DNA of 64,000 nucleotides from Manduca sexta (lineage: Eukaryota; Arthropoda; Insecta; Lepidoptera; Sphingidae), in the NCBI RefSeq assembly GCF_014839805.1, contig NC_051123.1, forward strand, positions 11,886,727 to 11,950,726. Direction: 5' to 3'. Below are positions 35,076-48,194 of this stretch, in pieces (within the stretch, counting starts at the first letter, position 1; every line of letters starts with the position of its first letter). The notes under the pieces were generated by a model. The model did not search any database, was not told the DNA's origin, and worked only from the letters and a program-made list of their open reading frames with translations. Both the position numbers and the translations under genes were made by a program.

Positions 35076-35378
35076 TAGTATTTTTATGACATTCTATTAC
35101 ATTTCAGCTTGTATTTTTAATATTTGGTACATGTACACTGTTTTTGCATCTGTATATTGAAAGAGTAATGTTATTACAATGTGCTTTGTAGTATTAACTT
35201 TTGATAAATTAAAAGTCTACAATAAAACCGTTAAAACAGAATGAACATGAAAGTTGAAATGGCATTCATTTAATAAAATAATAATATTGTCGTCGTTGCA
35301 ATGATAAAATATTACTTTTAACAATCCGTGTTTATTAATATTTGAGATACTAACTTAGAAACGGTTTATTAAAAATGG
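35076..35378. other. No gene recognised
   Basis: AT-rich spacer without identifiable structure. Confidence 0.4.
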
Positions 35379-35650
35379 GACCGCCTCGGAGGTGTCGGTG
35401 TATTGCGAGCGCGGTACAATTTCCGCTAGGGTTCGGATTCAAATCCCAGCCCAGGCAACGTGATGTTGGATTTTTCTGCTCAGTATCAACCCAGCGTCTG
35501 GAATTTATGCCCTACATGGCAATAACCTCGGGCCCTATTCCATCATGGGACGGAATATACATGGCGAAACGTGGGTATAGTTGGGTCTCCGGTTACCTCT
35601 TTGAGGATAAAACGCTTGAGTTTTGCACACGCAACATATACATATATATG
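35379..35650 (+). repeat. SINE-2, near full length
   Basis: A complete layout. The tRNA-like head has ACCGCCTCGGAGGTGTCGG and a box-B-like GGATTCAAATCCC. The body carries GATTTTTCTGCTCAGTATCA, a CTGGAATTTATGCC block, ATCATGGGACGGAATA and TGGCGAAACGTGGGT. A CCTCTTTGAGGATAAAACGC end then passes into CATATATATG. Two overlapping open frames are by-products. It is a useful reference for the other seven copies. Confidence 0.8.
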
Positions 35651-36122
35651 CTTGAAAGAAGGAGAAGGAGTATCTATCTATACACAACTAATGTATATCG
35701 ACTACTACTTTATATTCCGCAACACCCAGATAAAACAAATATATAAATATTAAAATTATTTTTGTGACAAGATCAAACCGATTACCTCTCATTCTAGAGC
35801 CGTTCCATTAGCGGCTACGCTATTGACTGCGTTACGTATAAATTACTAAGAATTTGAGCTATAAATAGAAGCTCGATGAGGTCACAGTGACACAAACCTA
35901 GAGATCATCGGCGGGGCACACGACAAGAAGTGTCTCTGCATTAGTAAGTTTCTACAGGGCTTGGCTCATAAGACGATATGTTGTCTTACAAATATAAATG
36001 TAAAAGTTTATGACAATTCATTATTTGTTGGAAGTAAACGCAGAAACTAGTTAGCGAAACATAACTGTTGCTCCTGAATTAGGAACTGAAAACGGCCCGT
36101 TCCATAGCCACAATAAACACAA
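35651..36122. other. No gene recognised
   Basis: AT-rich. A segment around 35905-35950 has GC-richer content followed by TTAGTAAGTTT, a weak donor-like sequence on the plus strand. No reading frame supports an exon. Confidence 0.3.
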
Positions 36123-37414
36123 TCCGCCTTATTACAAAAAGGTAGGTTAGTACTGGGTTTAAACCAAGACTAAAAAGTCTAGGTTTGTTACGGTATTAAA
36201 GTTAGTACTCGGACTAAAATTCATTCTTATTACAAATCCAAGACCAACCGAGGATTAACTAGTACCGAAGATAGTCCCTGATTTAATTAGTATCCACAGA
36301 GTATAAGCAAAAAATTACCGTAATCCATTGATTCATTCACTCCGCGTTTGATGCACCGTTCCTTTTAACACAAGTATGTATAAAACGAAGGGCAAAATGT
36401 TTAATAAAATGTGATTTAGATAATGATGATGATGCTAAATATATACTATTTTGCTATTTAAATATATCTTAAAGCTGAATAATTTAAAATGGCTTGGTTT
36501 TGTTTTAATTCACTGTTGACTTGTTAAGCTAGCGTACAATGGAATGAAGTGTGCGGCGGGCATATTTGAACATTATCAAAATGTTTACATTTCGGTTTAT
36601 TTATGATTTTGATTAATAGCACTTCAAGTAACATAAAGGAACATTGTTCTTTTAAAACAATTTAGGCACGGCAACAGCATCACAAGTGTAATTGTTTTTG
36701 TTGTGGAATTACGTACGTTACGTATATTTTAGTTATACCAATTAAAAATGGAGCAATAAATCAAAACAAACGAGGCGAATATTGGACTTTTGAAGAAAAG
36801 GTTAGTTAAAAGCAATCATCTTGGTTATGAACAGTGTAATAAATTAAAATGTTATTCAATTAGTACAAATTTCCTTCTTAATCCAAGAAATACTACGTTA
36901 ACTTATTTCCGAGTCGGTTTACATATTAGATAATAAATCAACCAAGACGAGTACCAATATGTTAAGATGGAAAGAATGAAAAAAATTAACAAATAAGTGA
37001 GTAAATTTTGCTGTTTTTGTAATGAATATTTAGTTACCATGACTTATGTAAAATGTACCTATATTTGTAAGACTAAACGACTCACTAACGAAAACTACGG
37101 GGTCTATTGTACCGCAGATTTGTTCCTAACATTTTTAAATCTTCTAAATCCATTAAATCAATCTAATTTATTTCCATTTTTTCTACTTTAGTTTATATTT
37201 GGTTCTCTAAACACAATTATCAACTTTGAAATTTGATGTTTCGAGGTTAGTACTGGAGTTAAACTAGGGGTCACGGCGGTTTAACTTTAGTACCACAGAT
37301 AGTCCTCGGACTAACGATAAACTCGGTTTTGTAATACCATTTTTCTTAGTCCATAGTTTAAACCTGGTACTAAACCCGGTACTATAGTTAGTCTTCGTTT
37401 TGTAATAAGGCGGA
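36123..37414. mobile_element. Long-inverted-repeat DNA element, 1.3 kb
   Basis: The termini are a perfect 17-bp inverted repeat, TCCGCCTTATTACAAAA (36123-36139) and its complement (37398-37414). Weaker inverted similarity extends inward for about 180 bp on each side, with internal short palindromic subrepeats such as TAGTCCTCGGACTAAC. If the ends are taken one base inside, AAT flanks both sides as a 3-bp duplication. The interior (about 36300-37230) is AT-rich and has one short reading frame reminiscent of a Myb/SANT-like start followed by a donor (see findings). It is best explained as a non-autonomous or decayed DNA transposon, possibly PIF/Harbinger-like. Confidence 0.65.
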
Positions 37415-38427
37415 ATGTATCAAGGACTTGCCCAATTCTGAACATAATGCGATATTTGTCAACACTTATCTATATGCGGTAAAGTTTATTATCAAATATT
37501 CGAACTGTACATTTCTTAACAACAGCCATTCAAGTTATAAACATACACGAGTGTTTGCAAGCAAGATCGCGATGTCGTGCATCGGATTGTGTGATTGTGT
37601 GCGGAGTTGAGCGCTGTCCCCCGCTGATAGCACGCGATTGCCCCCCATTGTTGTGGAAACTTTATATATATTACAACTTCTACACAACTTGTGTATTATT
37701 CAAAGAATATTACGAACTTGCGTGTACAAAAATACTACGGGCCATCTAACACAGTAAAAGCTACTTATCATAATATGTAAGTAAACGCTAATCGTCGAAT
37801 ATATTGTGCGACTAAATACAAAAGTCAAGGTTCCAAATAAATGGTAAACAAAAGAGTTCATTCAACATTAACTATCTTATATGTTAAAAGGCGAATAAGA
37901 TTTAGTAGAACGTGTAACAGCCCTAAGTTTCGAAGATTTATTTATGCAATAAACTCAGAAGAGACACTTGATGGTAAGTGACACTGCTAATAAGTACTAT
38001 CCCTATCCGAATTAACTACAAAAAAAAGCAGTCCCCTAACTTGAGACATAGAATATTAAGCGTTATCATGCTTAGAAACAATATAAATAATATTTAACAT
38101 TGCTTGCACAATATTTGACAGTAGAATCAGAATTGTTTGTATGTCGACGGAATCTCTTCTAGTGACCTGATATTAAAACAGAATGCAAGTTCACACAATT
38201 TCACCCCCTATGTTAATAACGTTAAAGTTGAAACAATAACGTCGCTCCCGCTGCCAATCTCATAAAATTATGTCGATGTGGAAAGCAGGTAATTTGTACA
38301 GCAGTCGTCAAAACAGATGGATATCATTATGCTAAGAAACGAGTCCATAAAATGGAACGACGTGATTAACAGACCTATCTGGCGTACAATTGCGAACTGT
38401 AAGATGTTGCGCACACTACCGACATTT
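37415..38427. other. No gene recognised
   Basis: AT-rich. A stretch at about 37830-37905 (CAAATAAATGGTAAACAAAA) resembles part of the element at 48484-48669. Two short open frames at 37428-37749 lack recognised features. Confidence 0.35.
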
Positions 38428-38577
38428 GTCGGCAATCTATACAATTAAGCCGGCCTGTTGGAACCGGATATACATAAGCTGATCCCGGAACGCAACACAC
38501 ATGGACTACTATAGTAGATTTTAACACCTTGTGTACGTTGGTCGCTATCCGGGCGGATATAAAATATATCCTTCCAC
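38428..38577 (-). repeat. DR-A dispersed repeat, 5' half
   Basis: Minus-strand copy keeping GCCGGCCTGTTGGAACCGGA, GCTGATCCCGGAACGC, TTTTAACACCTTGTG and CCGGGCGGATATAAAATATA. The A-rich half is replaced by unrelated sequence before 38428. Confidence 0.7.
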
Positions 38578-41312
38578 AAGCAAAAACTTTCCAACAACTT
38601 TGGTTAGTAAAACGTCTGATATATTCCTATCAAGTAATAGCTCATATAGTATGCATTTATGTTAACTAGATTAATTTACTCCTGGTTGAAAATATTTAAA
38701 TTAGGTCAAATTAACTCGTCAAACAATCAATTATACGTCGGCGACTACAATCTCTGCCTAACAAAATATTTTTTTTTGTCCTAGACTGAAAATGAATTAA
38801 CTTTTTATTTATAAATGTCTGGTTTTAACCTGAATGAAAATCGGGTCAACTGTCACAAACTTTCACGTACAGATTTATGTCGGATTGAAATCGGTCACGT
38901 GCGTCCCCCGTCGGCCCAGAGGAATATCAGTCTACTGCACCGTCACATCTCGACTGTAGTTAGAACAATTTTCCAGTAATTACCGCGCCGATCTGCCGCG
39001 AGTCGTTACCCGACGTGGCTAAAGGACGACAGTAACCAAAACATATGTTTTAATTACATAGAAGTGATGTTCGTACCGTTAATGTTATACGATATTTAAC
39101 TCGCGGCTCTTTAACTAAAAGTATTATTTCAAGATAACAAGTAGCCATGATGCTTATCCAGGAATTTCGATGTATGTTTGTGTAAAAAAATTTAATACGT
39201 GCAGTTGTTTGTTTGTGACGAGAAAACATATAAATATCTCAATTTTTCACATATTAAATAAAATTTATGGTAGCAGCAAATTTGATATCTGTATAATTGA
39301 TCAGGATTGTCTTCTATATCTAGAAGAATTCTGAAGTCGATTAAGATTTTTAGAGAATTATATTTTTGTCACAAATATAGACCAATTCAGTTCCACGATG
39401 ACTTACTGGATCTACTTTTGTCAGTGTCCCCGCGACCACTAATTATAATGATCAGAGGTACAATTGTGAGCGATTTCGATTGTACCTCCATTAAATCGAG
39501 CCTAAGGGTCGCCTCCCCCGCCCCGTCGCCCCGCCGCCCCCTGCACCGACCGCACGCTTCTAAGTTTCATTAAATTAATTCTCACTTTGAATATTCATTA
39601 CCCGTTTTTAGTTGTGATTAAATTGATTTTTCCTGTCCCTATCTTAGTTTACTCGTAATTTCTATTTGATTAATATTTTTAGTTCGCTCCTCGTGGTTTC
39701 TCTCTGGGATAATCGTATTATCTATTTTTTTCCGTTAAACAAATCAGAACTAAATATATTTTGCACAACACTGCTTAATGGCAGAATTGGACATATCTTA
39801 GAATCTCTAACAGACTATTTCGTTAACAGTTTACTTTTAAAGACTAAAGCCGCGCAGTCTTTTACTGCAATGTGCGGTTTCGAAGAAAAAACTAATTAAA
39901 TTTTTCAGAGAACACGGCAACATTTCCCAGAAGCGAGTGCAGTACAGTAGTAACTTCTCTTGAAGATTGCTTGACTTAGTTCGGCAGGAAAATTACTGCC
40001 AAAGTGCAGAGTAAAAACGGAGGCAAGAATGAATTGTTGTAACACACAATGTACAATCATTATAGTGAAGCGCGAAAACAGAAGACCTGGTAGGTTTTTT
40101 CTTAAAATAAATATATTATATAAGAAATGCTTATAATAAATGTTTATAACCGAGCGGATTTTCATTTGGTATTTACCAATTGAATGATACAAGAGGAAGG
40201 TATTATATATAATTATGTATAATTCCTTAATATTATCTACGACAAAAAAAATATAGGCACATAATATGCTCAGCTACCCGTACGATGCCAGGCCGCGTTA
40301 CTAGAGTCTCATAATGAACAAAACATACAAGTTAGAGACAAAACATCCTCTACCTACAGAGATCCTAAACGGTCTCGCCGATCAAAACGGCTGTGTGGCA
40401 TCATTTTAATCTCGGCCACAAATTTCATTAGCACTGCGCGATGTATACAAAGTGCGGCACAAAGAACGGTCCACGGATGCTGATTTATTGCTCTGCAGCG
40501 GAACTTGGCGTTTCTCTTGTATTTTAAGATGCAAAGCTTTCACTTTGTAGTTATCCGCAGCCTCTGGATTGGTGAACGGTGAAATTAATAGTTCTGTTAG
40601 TTTTGAACTGTCGACAACAGACGATCGCGTACTACCAATTTATAGTACCTTGAACTGTTATTGAAATTGCTTATTTATTTTGCTGTTTCTGATCTGTGCA
40701 TTTTAAAGGCGTGTTAGAATCTCGTGTGCAAGCCGCTGTATGCTCAGACGAATTTCATTCCGCGGGCGAAGAAGCAGGCACAGCTAATAAAATATAAATG
40801 TTAATAAGTTACCGATCTACAAGAAAAGAAAATTTGAAAATGTCATAGAATCAATAAAATATAACAGATATGGTCGGATAATATTTTTCTTATTAAAGCA
40901 ATACAAAACGAACTAACAGCGAGCCAAGACAATATGAACAACGCCTCGTGCGCCCGACTACAAACGAAACGACGATACCGCCAATATTACCCACCTAATG
41001 AATTCACAACGCAACTTGATTCTAGTTATTAGATTTATTTTTAGCAAGTATATTGCTTTTACAAGCTACGATAGTAATACGCACAATGGAATGAATAGAT
41101 CTGTCCGTATGCGATAATATATTTGGAAGGTGTAGTATTCGGAAACCTATTGATCTAGATAAAGAATTAGAGCAGCGTGACGCCTCCAGGACGGGGGATG
41201 TAACTAAAGGTCAAACCGTCCGAAAAGATTGATTGTATGGCACCACTTTCTCTTTGAACCTGGTAAAGTACAGTAAAGTAGAAAGACTATTATCTATTCA
41301 CTAGTGACAGGT
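38578..41312. other. No gene recognised; GC islets
   Basis: AT-rich DNA. GC-rich islets lie at about 38880-39030 and 39505-39560 (C-rich: CGCCTCCCCCGCCCCGTCGC). The open frames at 39307-39573, 39666-39899 and 39905-40192 carry no recognised domain. Confidence 0.35.
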
Positions 41313-41616
41313 CTTTCATACGTGAGAGAGATCCGCCTGATCAGATGGGTAGGTACTACAGCAATGTCTATTTCTGCCGATAAGTAGCAGTTTGTAGTCA
41401 CTGTTGTGTTCAGGTTTGAAGGACATTGTAGCCACTGTAACTACTGGACGTAATAAGACTTAACATCATGTCTCAGGATGGCGAGCGCAATGGATTACCA
41501 AACAATACTAGTACTAGTTCAAGGTGTTGGATGGTGTTTCTACTGTTTATGAGCAGTCGCATCGCTTACCATCGGGCGACCGGCAAGCTCGTCTCGTCAT
41601 TCAAAGCAATAAAATG
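41313..41616 (+). repeat. DR-C dispersed repeat, near full length
   Basis: Plus-strand copy with all blocks: TGATCAGATGGGTAGGTACT, GTAGCCACTGTAACTACTGG, ATGTCTCAGGATGGCGAGCG, GTTTCTACTGTTTATGAGCA and TTACCATCGGGCGACCGGCA. It ends TCAAAGCAATAAAA. A DR-A copy follows about 35 bp later. Confidence 0.75.
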
Positions 41617-41652
41617 AATATTTGCCATTTTGAAAATATTTCAATCCATCTG

Positions 41653-41866
41653 TTTGTGGTAGAAGACTTGTTATCCGACCAGATAGCGAGTGTATACCCT
41701 TGTATAGTGGCCTACGTAAGTGTACCGGGTTACAAAATGAACCTGTGTGTGTCCAATTTCAAAAAGGTTGGTATAATTATGTAGATTGGTAAGGAATAAC
41801 TAACTCTTATCAGTCAACACTCTATCACCATCAGCAGTGAGGTTCTTGTGATGTGCCCGTAAAAAT
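41653..41866 (+). repeat. DR-A dispersed repeat, diverged
   Basis: Recognisable by GTGGTAGAAGACTTGTTATC, GTGGCCTACGTAAGTGT, GGTATAATTATGTAGATTGG, TCAGTCAACACTCTATC and the GTGCCCGTAAAAA end. It is the most diverged of the longer DR-A copies. The GGATCAGCCTGTG block is nearly lost. Confidence 0.6.
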
Positions 41867-41956
41867 CCATATTATTCCTATCCACGAAGTCACTTAATAT
41901 ATTATGATATAAGAAAAACGAGCACCATGAGCATGCAGTAATTTATACACACGCAC

Positions 41957-42188
41957 ACACATTTATCCTGGAAGGGGTATGCAGAGGCGCAACCATCCAT
42001 TTTTCGCCAACTATGTTCCGTCTCATGATGTGATAGGGGGTGAGCCTATTGCCGTATTGGGCTCAAATTCCAGACTCTGGACTGATACAGAGCAGAAAAA
42101 TCCAAATATCACTTTGCCCGTCCCTGGCCGGTACCTTAGAGCGCTGCCGTACCGCACATGCAGTGCAACTACACTACTGAGGCTGTCT
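41957..42188 (-). repeat. SINE-2, minus strand
   Basis: ATCCTGGAAGGGGTATGCAG (tail side), CCATTTTTCGCCAACTATG, TCATGATGTGATAGGGGGTG, GCCGTATTGGGCTCAAATTC, and a head with AGAGCGCTGCCGTACCGCAC. It ends CTACTGAGGCTGTCT. It aligns closely with 46433-46670 and 57679-57930. Confidence 0.75.
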
Positions 42189-44977
42189 GTAACTCATGTA
42201 TTTAAATTTCTTGTAAAGGCACTTATCATACAGGCTCCATAATCTCATTGTCTGTAAGATCATGTACAAAGTCAATTCATCCAAAAGTAAGCAAAGACGA
42301 AATTACAAAATATATCAATTCATAACAAACACGGCGTGAAATCAAACGTGAGGCACGCCTGAGACGAAGGTTGTTTATCACAAGCGTGAAGATTAACAGA
42401 TTTGTCGCGACGGCTCAGATTGGCTCGGATTACGGATATCCGAGGATTTGTTAGAAGAGCGAAGAGGTTATGAAAGAAAGTATGAATATGTATAATTTTA
42501 TATTGTACATTGGGATTGAGTTAATGCGTGATATTTGAGTGATGTTAGACATTTGGTCTCATGTGTAGATTTATGCATGATGAGAAAATATTCAATGTAA
42601 TCTTAATTTAATTTCAGAGATTAAATTTATGTTAAATTTAACGTCTACGTCGTATGCATCAACAATTACTTCAGAAGATTAGAGCAAAGTTGTAGCTGTA
42701 CGATTTCAATAGTATTTTGTGTTCTTATAAAGAAAAATACTTCTCACAAATAATTGTTTTTTCAAATAACATGTATGTATAGGCGATTTGGAAATTTGAA
42801 TTCGTTGAATTAAAGTTTTGAATTCCTTCAACTACTTTTGTTGTTGATTGTACCTAATAATCCTATGAAGGATGCATTAATATGTAGTATATAATCGATA
42901 CAAGACAGCTATGGTACAAAAGTTTGAGCCACTCGCGCACATCATCTCAATGAGGGAATACAGGAATATCGACGCGAGGAAATTGGATAAACCGCGCCAA
43001 CTTGCGGTAAACTTGAACACTCGCAAACACTAGACGCTTCGCGCTATTGTCGATGTTTTCATACATCGCAGTTTATGGATAAAGTTGTCTCACAAAAATA
43101 AATTGTGTTTGAAGCAGGGAAGTAAAATAGTAGTTATTATTATGAAATTAATTTCTAGTAAAGTATATATTATATAATATTACAATCAGTACTATTGTAT
43201 TTTGTGCAAATTATTTGCATAAATTGCTCCATAATAGATTTGAAATGTATCTGTTAATCTATCGGCCATATCTCAAAAAAGTACTATTATAATATTTTTT
43301 GCATCGGATAATTTGCACGAATTGCTTCCAAAACCTTAAAACTATACTAATATATCTACCTCAAAGACGCTGTGACGTAAATCATATTACAAACAATTTC
43401 GCATCGACTGCTACTTTGGTAATGTGTAAGTAAAGAAGACACCGCCATAATGTACATTAAACATCAGTAAATAGACATCGCACCGTCATCCATCTCGTGA
43501 TGCTTATTCTGCTCTCAAAGCTTTTAAGGAATTTATACAAATCGTGCCAGCAATGTAATCTAAATCAAGTAAATAGTCGAGACAAAACCGCGATGCGGAG
43601 CCCTCGTCCGGAGTACGTTATTAAAAATTAAATTAATTTTGTGTAAAATGGAAACGTTTTAATATGCGTTAGTGACGAGTCATGCCGGCACAAAACACCG
43701 CTGAGCCAGAATGGGCGAAAATAGGGCGTGGAGTGGGGCGGCGGCGGGGCTGTGGTTACGGACCGCTTACACAAGCCGAACGTTTATCCCGAATTCGGGT
43801 TAATTATCTTACGTCCTTATAACGTAGGTATTATGGGTGGAGTTATATTGTGTTTATTACGTTACGAATGTTTCTACTTTTAAAGCTAGGTAATCATGTG
43901 TATTTATGCAATTCAAATTACTTTTTAGATCAGGCGATATATTTTAGTTTCTTAAATTTGCGGTTTTATAAGCGAGATTTACAGGGATACTCGATCAAAT
44001 AACTAAAAAATCTACTCATCTTTCTCGATTTTGAAATTTGTACTCAATACGGCAGTGCGCCGCTTGTCGCTTCATACTATGTAATAAGTCTGGGAAACTG
44101 CAAATGGACAAGATTATTCTTTTCTTTCATTTCGTTGGGCATTGTGCATTTGAAAGCGAGCTTTCTTTGTGGAAAGGAGTAGTTTTGCAAATATTTAAAT
44201 AAGTGCATAAGATGAGTACATTTTGTTATAAAAAATAAATAATATTTTACGGAGCTGTATGATGAGCGAGCTAAGCGCATGTAAAATTAAATATCGCGGG
44301 TTTAATCCCTGTTTTGAGATAAATTTCTTATTTTCCACCCAATTTTATATGCTTTTTGCAATAATTTCCTCTAATATTTATTAATATGTTTATTTTAGTG
44401 CCGGGTCCACAACATGTATATTTTGATATTTGTTAACGTGTATCAATCTCGTCGTATCATACCAAGGGTAATCGACGTGCCGGTGGTTTATTAATAAAAC
44501 GAGCACGTGATGTGCATAATAATTAGCATCAAAAATGTTGTTATTACGCGGCAAATAGGTTAAATATACACCATTAACTGTAACTATAACCAATCATACT
44601 GAATACAATAATCGCTATATTGATGCAGGTTAAATATGTCCTTTCCCGTGATCATGAAGTGCTTCGATACATGAGGAGAAAGTGTAATATAAAAAAACGT
44701 GATTAAATCCGAAAAATAATTTCATTTTGAAAATGAATCTATTCGTCCATTTCTATACTGTAGAGTACTTAATAAATTTGTGCATAACTGATTTTTTTAA
44801 TGACGAAAATGTTCTATTCTTCTGCATCGTGCAGTGTAAACGCCCCATACATACGCAGTGACGCGGCACATTAATAAACAATAGCTTTTGTGTCGGCTTT
44901 AAGTTTGCTGAAAGATTACACTGAAATTATGCTTAGCACCGCCCGACGCGCGTTACACTTCTCATATGGAAACATTT
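42189..44977. other. No gene recognised
   Basis: AT-rich DNA with one GC-rich islet at about 43710-43790 (GTGGGGCGGCGGCGGGGCTG). The open frames at 44077-44280 and 44390-44593 have no recognised features. Confidence 0.35.
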
Positions 44978-45192
44978 GCTGATGATAGCATATATTCTAT
45001 ATCCACCTCGATAGTGACCACTGCACACAAGGTGTTAAAACCCACTAGCCACCCACTACGTATGTCGCATTGTGAGATCAGCCTGTGTATATGCGGTTCA
45101 AACAGGCATAATTGTGTCGACTGGCAATAATTTCTCATGAGTCGACATTCTATTTAGACCGGGAACCAATTTGCTGTGCCCGTATAAAAAAA
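44978..45192 (+). repeat. DR-A dispersed repeat
   Basis: Contains CACAAGGTGTTAAAACCCAC, GAGATCAGCCTGTGTATATG, GGCATAATTGTGTCGACTGG, ATGAGTCGACATTCTATTTA and the GTGCCCGTATAAAAAAATG end. The hairpin block is shortened but its GTCGACT / AGTCGAC core survives. Confidence 0.7.
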
Positions 45193-45639
45193 TGTCTTAT
45201 TGATCTAGTTTGTAGCATTTGAAACAGATGAGACCCTGACTTATATGCTTAGTTTGGACTATGCAACTAAATTGTAAAACGGGCAAAGAACTTGATTGTA
45301 AATGTTACACCTGTCTAAAAACAGTAGAATATCACACATCCAAAACTTCGAATTATAAATCCGCTTAGCACTGAACTGTGCTCGGTATGTACCTCAGAAA
45401 TTCGATTTTTAATCCCATAAATGCCATACAAGAGCTAGTGCGGTACTTCGTAACACAAAGCTATGGTTTCTATTCAGATGCATCCACCGGAGAGACCTGT
45501 ACACTTGTATGAGTTCTTTGAAAGTGATTGAAGAATTAATACGTCTAAAAACTTCCATATTAGTTAAATATATCTAAGTTACAGATATTGGTTCATAACT
45601 ATTCTACAAATAAAATTACCAAACATATATCAAGTATTT
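45193..45639. other. No gene recognised
   Basis: AT-rich spacer. Nothing identifiable. Confidence 0.4.
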
Positions 45640-45966
45640 AAAAAAAAAAAAAAAAAATGCTTTATTCATCACGTAGGCGAACATGGTTGCACTTATGATA
45701 AGTCAAGGTACATGAGAATATTTAATTATTACTTAATTAAATTAGCTTATATAAAAAAAGACAATTTATATTGAAAATAAAATAAATGAAAAATATACTT
45801 AGTAAACAAAGAAGCCAGCTCGGGCTGGCAGGGAAGAAGAAATAAAATGATGTATATATGTATTTTTGAATAAGCAATAAGGGAGAAACGCGTCGCGATC
45901 CTCACCGGTGAGGACAATAAAAGCCCTAACCTAGCTAACCTACCAGCCTTTCACTAACTACCTAAG
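45640..45966 (-). repeat. LINE-D 3' end, minus strand
   Basis: Read on the minus strand it runs from GTTAGCTAGGTTAGGGCTTT through GAGGATCGCGACGCGTTTCT, CCTGCCAGCCCGAGCTGGCT and GACTTATCATAAGTGCAACC to GATGAATAAAGCA followed by a T-run. Copies at 24887-25095 and 59111-59196 share the blocks. This is the 3' untranslated end of a non-LTR element whose coding part is not in the window. Confidence 0.65.
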
Positions 45967-46432
45967 CGATGACTACCCGAAGAAGAAAGGCAGAAAGAAA
46001 CTCCGGGCTTTATTTTTGTCATCAATTGTCCATTCTTTTATAATATTGTTATTAAATATATATATTTTTTTTAACAAGTCTTTTCTATACAAAGTCTGAT
46101 TAATTATATAAGCTAATACACGCACATCACCGTAAAAGTGCGGAGAAAATCCACATAAAAGTATTTAGCAATAAGTAAAAATTAATGAAAAAAAAACAAT
46201 AATACTAAAAAATTTATAAAAACTATGAAACAGTGTACAGCGTGCATACGCCTACATTTACAAACATAATACTTTCATTTCATATTTTGTCATAGATCTC
46301 GGTCAATATAATTTAGATTATAAATTTTAAGGCTGATGCAACAAAATGATCGGTCGGTCGTCTATTATACATTGATAATTCAATGAGTCAATATAAAATA
46401 AAATATGTCACGGACATTTAAAACTGTTACCA
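45967..46432. other. No gene recognised
   Basis: AT-rich spacer between LINE-D and SINE-2 copies. Confidence 0.4.
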
Positions 46433-46670
46433 AGTATTTATCTCTGAAGGAGTAGGCAGAGGTTTGCAGGGTATCCGCTTTTCACCATGTGTGTTCCATC
46501 CCATGATGTGATAGGGGGCGAGCCTATCGCCATACTGGACACGAATTCCAGATTTCAGACTCATACGAACCAAAACTAACGGAACATAGCCAAACCCGGT
46601 ATTTACACACGAGTTTCAGAGAGATGGAGTACCAGGCATGCAATAAAACTACGCCAGCTAAGCAGTCTTA
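46433..46670 (-). repeat. SINE-2, minus strand
   Basis: TCTGAAGGAGTAGGCAGAGG, CGCTTTTCACCATGTGTGTT, CCATGATGTGATAGGGGGCG and CCTATCGCCATACTGGACAC, then a head region with GAGTACCAGGCATGCAATAA. The head is decayed and its box B is no longer clear. Confidence 0.7.
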
Positions 46671-48194
46671 GACGGTACCATCAGATAAGCCCCCTGTTAA
46701 GTTTCCAATCTCAATTAAAAAGGAAGGTTAACTTAACTCGCGAAATTATCACTTTAATAAAATAAAGGGTATTTTATAAACGCGTGATCTGTTTAATGGC
46801 GCATCAGATCCGATATTAACGCTGTTACTGTCCCATAATTTTATTAATAGCCAATTACTGCTGATGGGAGACCCGCTGTAATTTGTACTCGACTCTGTAG
46901 TAAAATTGTGTATTTTTTTACGTTACTTAACATTTTTAGAAGATGTATTGAATCATGCGCGAAATGGTACGGACACCGTCCACCTGCACATTGCATATTA
47001 GTCAAATATATAAGTAATCAATTAAGTGCCTTGAATTACTATACAAAAAAAAATATATCGCGTTGATTATAGTTTTGAAAATTATCATAATTCACCACTA
47101 GGTACCATTTACATAGTAAATGCGCATTATATCGCAATAAACTAATTCACACTATGATCTCTACACGAAATATTGAATAATTAAAAGTACAAAAATCGTA
47201 TAAAGGCCCATAAAAATTATAAAGTTTAAGAATTCTATCATTAATCAAGCGAAGTTGGTGTTAGCACGTGACGACGCGCCGGGACCCCCCGACCCCCGAC
47301 CCCCCGACCCCCACAGCCACCCATGACCATCAATCATACGTATCAACGAGTTGCCGCAATAAAAACTCATTATAATGAAGTGACTAGGTTTTTTTGAGCA
47401 GATTTGAGGGAAATTGTTGTGAAACTCGTAAACACCTTCATTAATCTAAATTTCGTCATTCAGTGTAGACGTGACAAAGAGTTGGAGGTTACCGCGATTT
47501 TATACTTTATATTGAGGGCTTTTGTTGTCATAATCAAATGATGAGAAGTTTTTTCGATAATGGCAACCGAATAAGTAAAATAGTTGTACTATTAGGATGA
47601 TCTTTATCTCTATTCTTCGTGTATTTGCAATATATACTTCTATATACTATTTCCCTTTATAGATCTTGTCTATATCTTTTTTAAACTATTTAGTGATCGT
47701 CTGTAACGTATTATGTCCTTCCCTCGGGTACTAACGCCTGTTTTTTTTCAAAAAGGTTTCCCATACACCTACTATGAATCAGTACCAATAAAGTAATTAT
47801 TTTTTTTAAATCACAGGTTGTCAAAGACTCATTTGTATCCCAGTTACAAAACTGATGAGGATAGCGGGTTCCAAAACCTTGCCCCTTATACATTTTATCC
47901 CACTTTAACATTTGTATTCTAATATTCTTACTGACAGCTGACGGAAAGGTAAACTCATCCCGCGTATAAATGTGTCAGAAAGATGAAATACGATATTTTA
48001 CCACTTCGCAAGCTATATTACGGTAACAGTGCGCGACCTGCACGTTACATTGTACATAGCCCACCTGCGCACGCTGTTACATTACACGTTTAGATGGACA
48101 GTCTCCAATACAATACATGTGCCCCTTCAATTGCTGGTCCTCTTGGTAGGATAATAATCATATCGAAAGCGATCACCTAACTGCATATGCGTTA
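46671..48194. other. No gene recognised; C-rich tract at 47284-47322
   Basis: AT-rich apart from a repeated C-tract (units of CCCCCGA) at 47284-47322, whose minus strand has four G-runs of five or six. The minus-strand frame at 47711-47911 has no recognised features. Confidence 0.4.
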
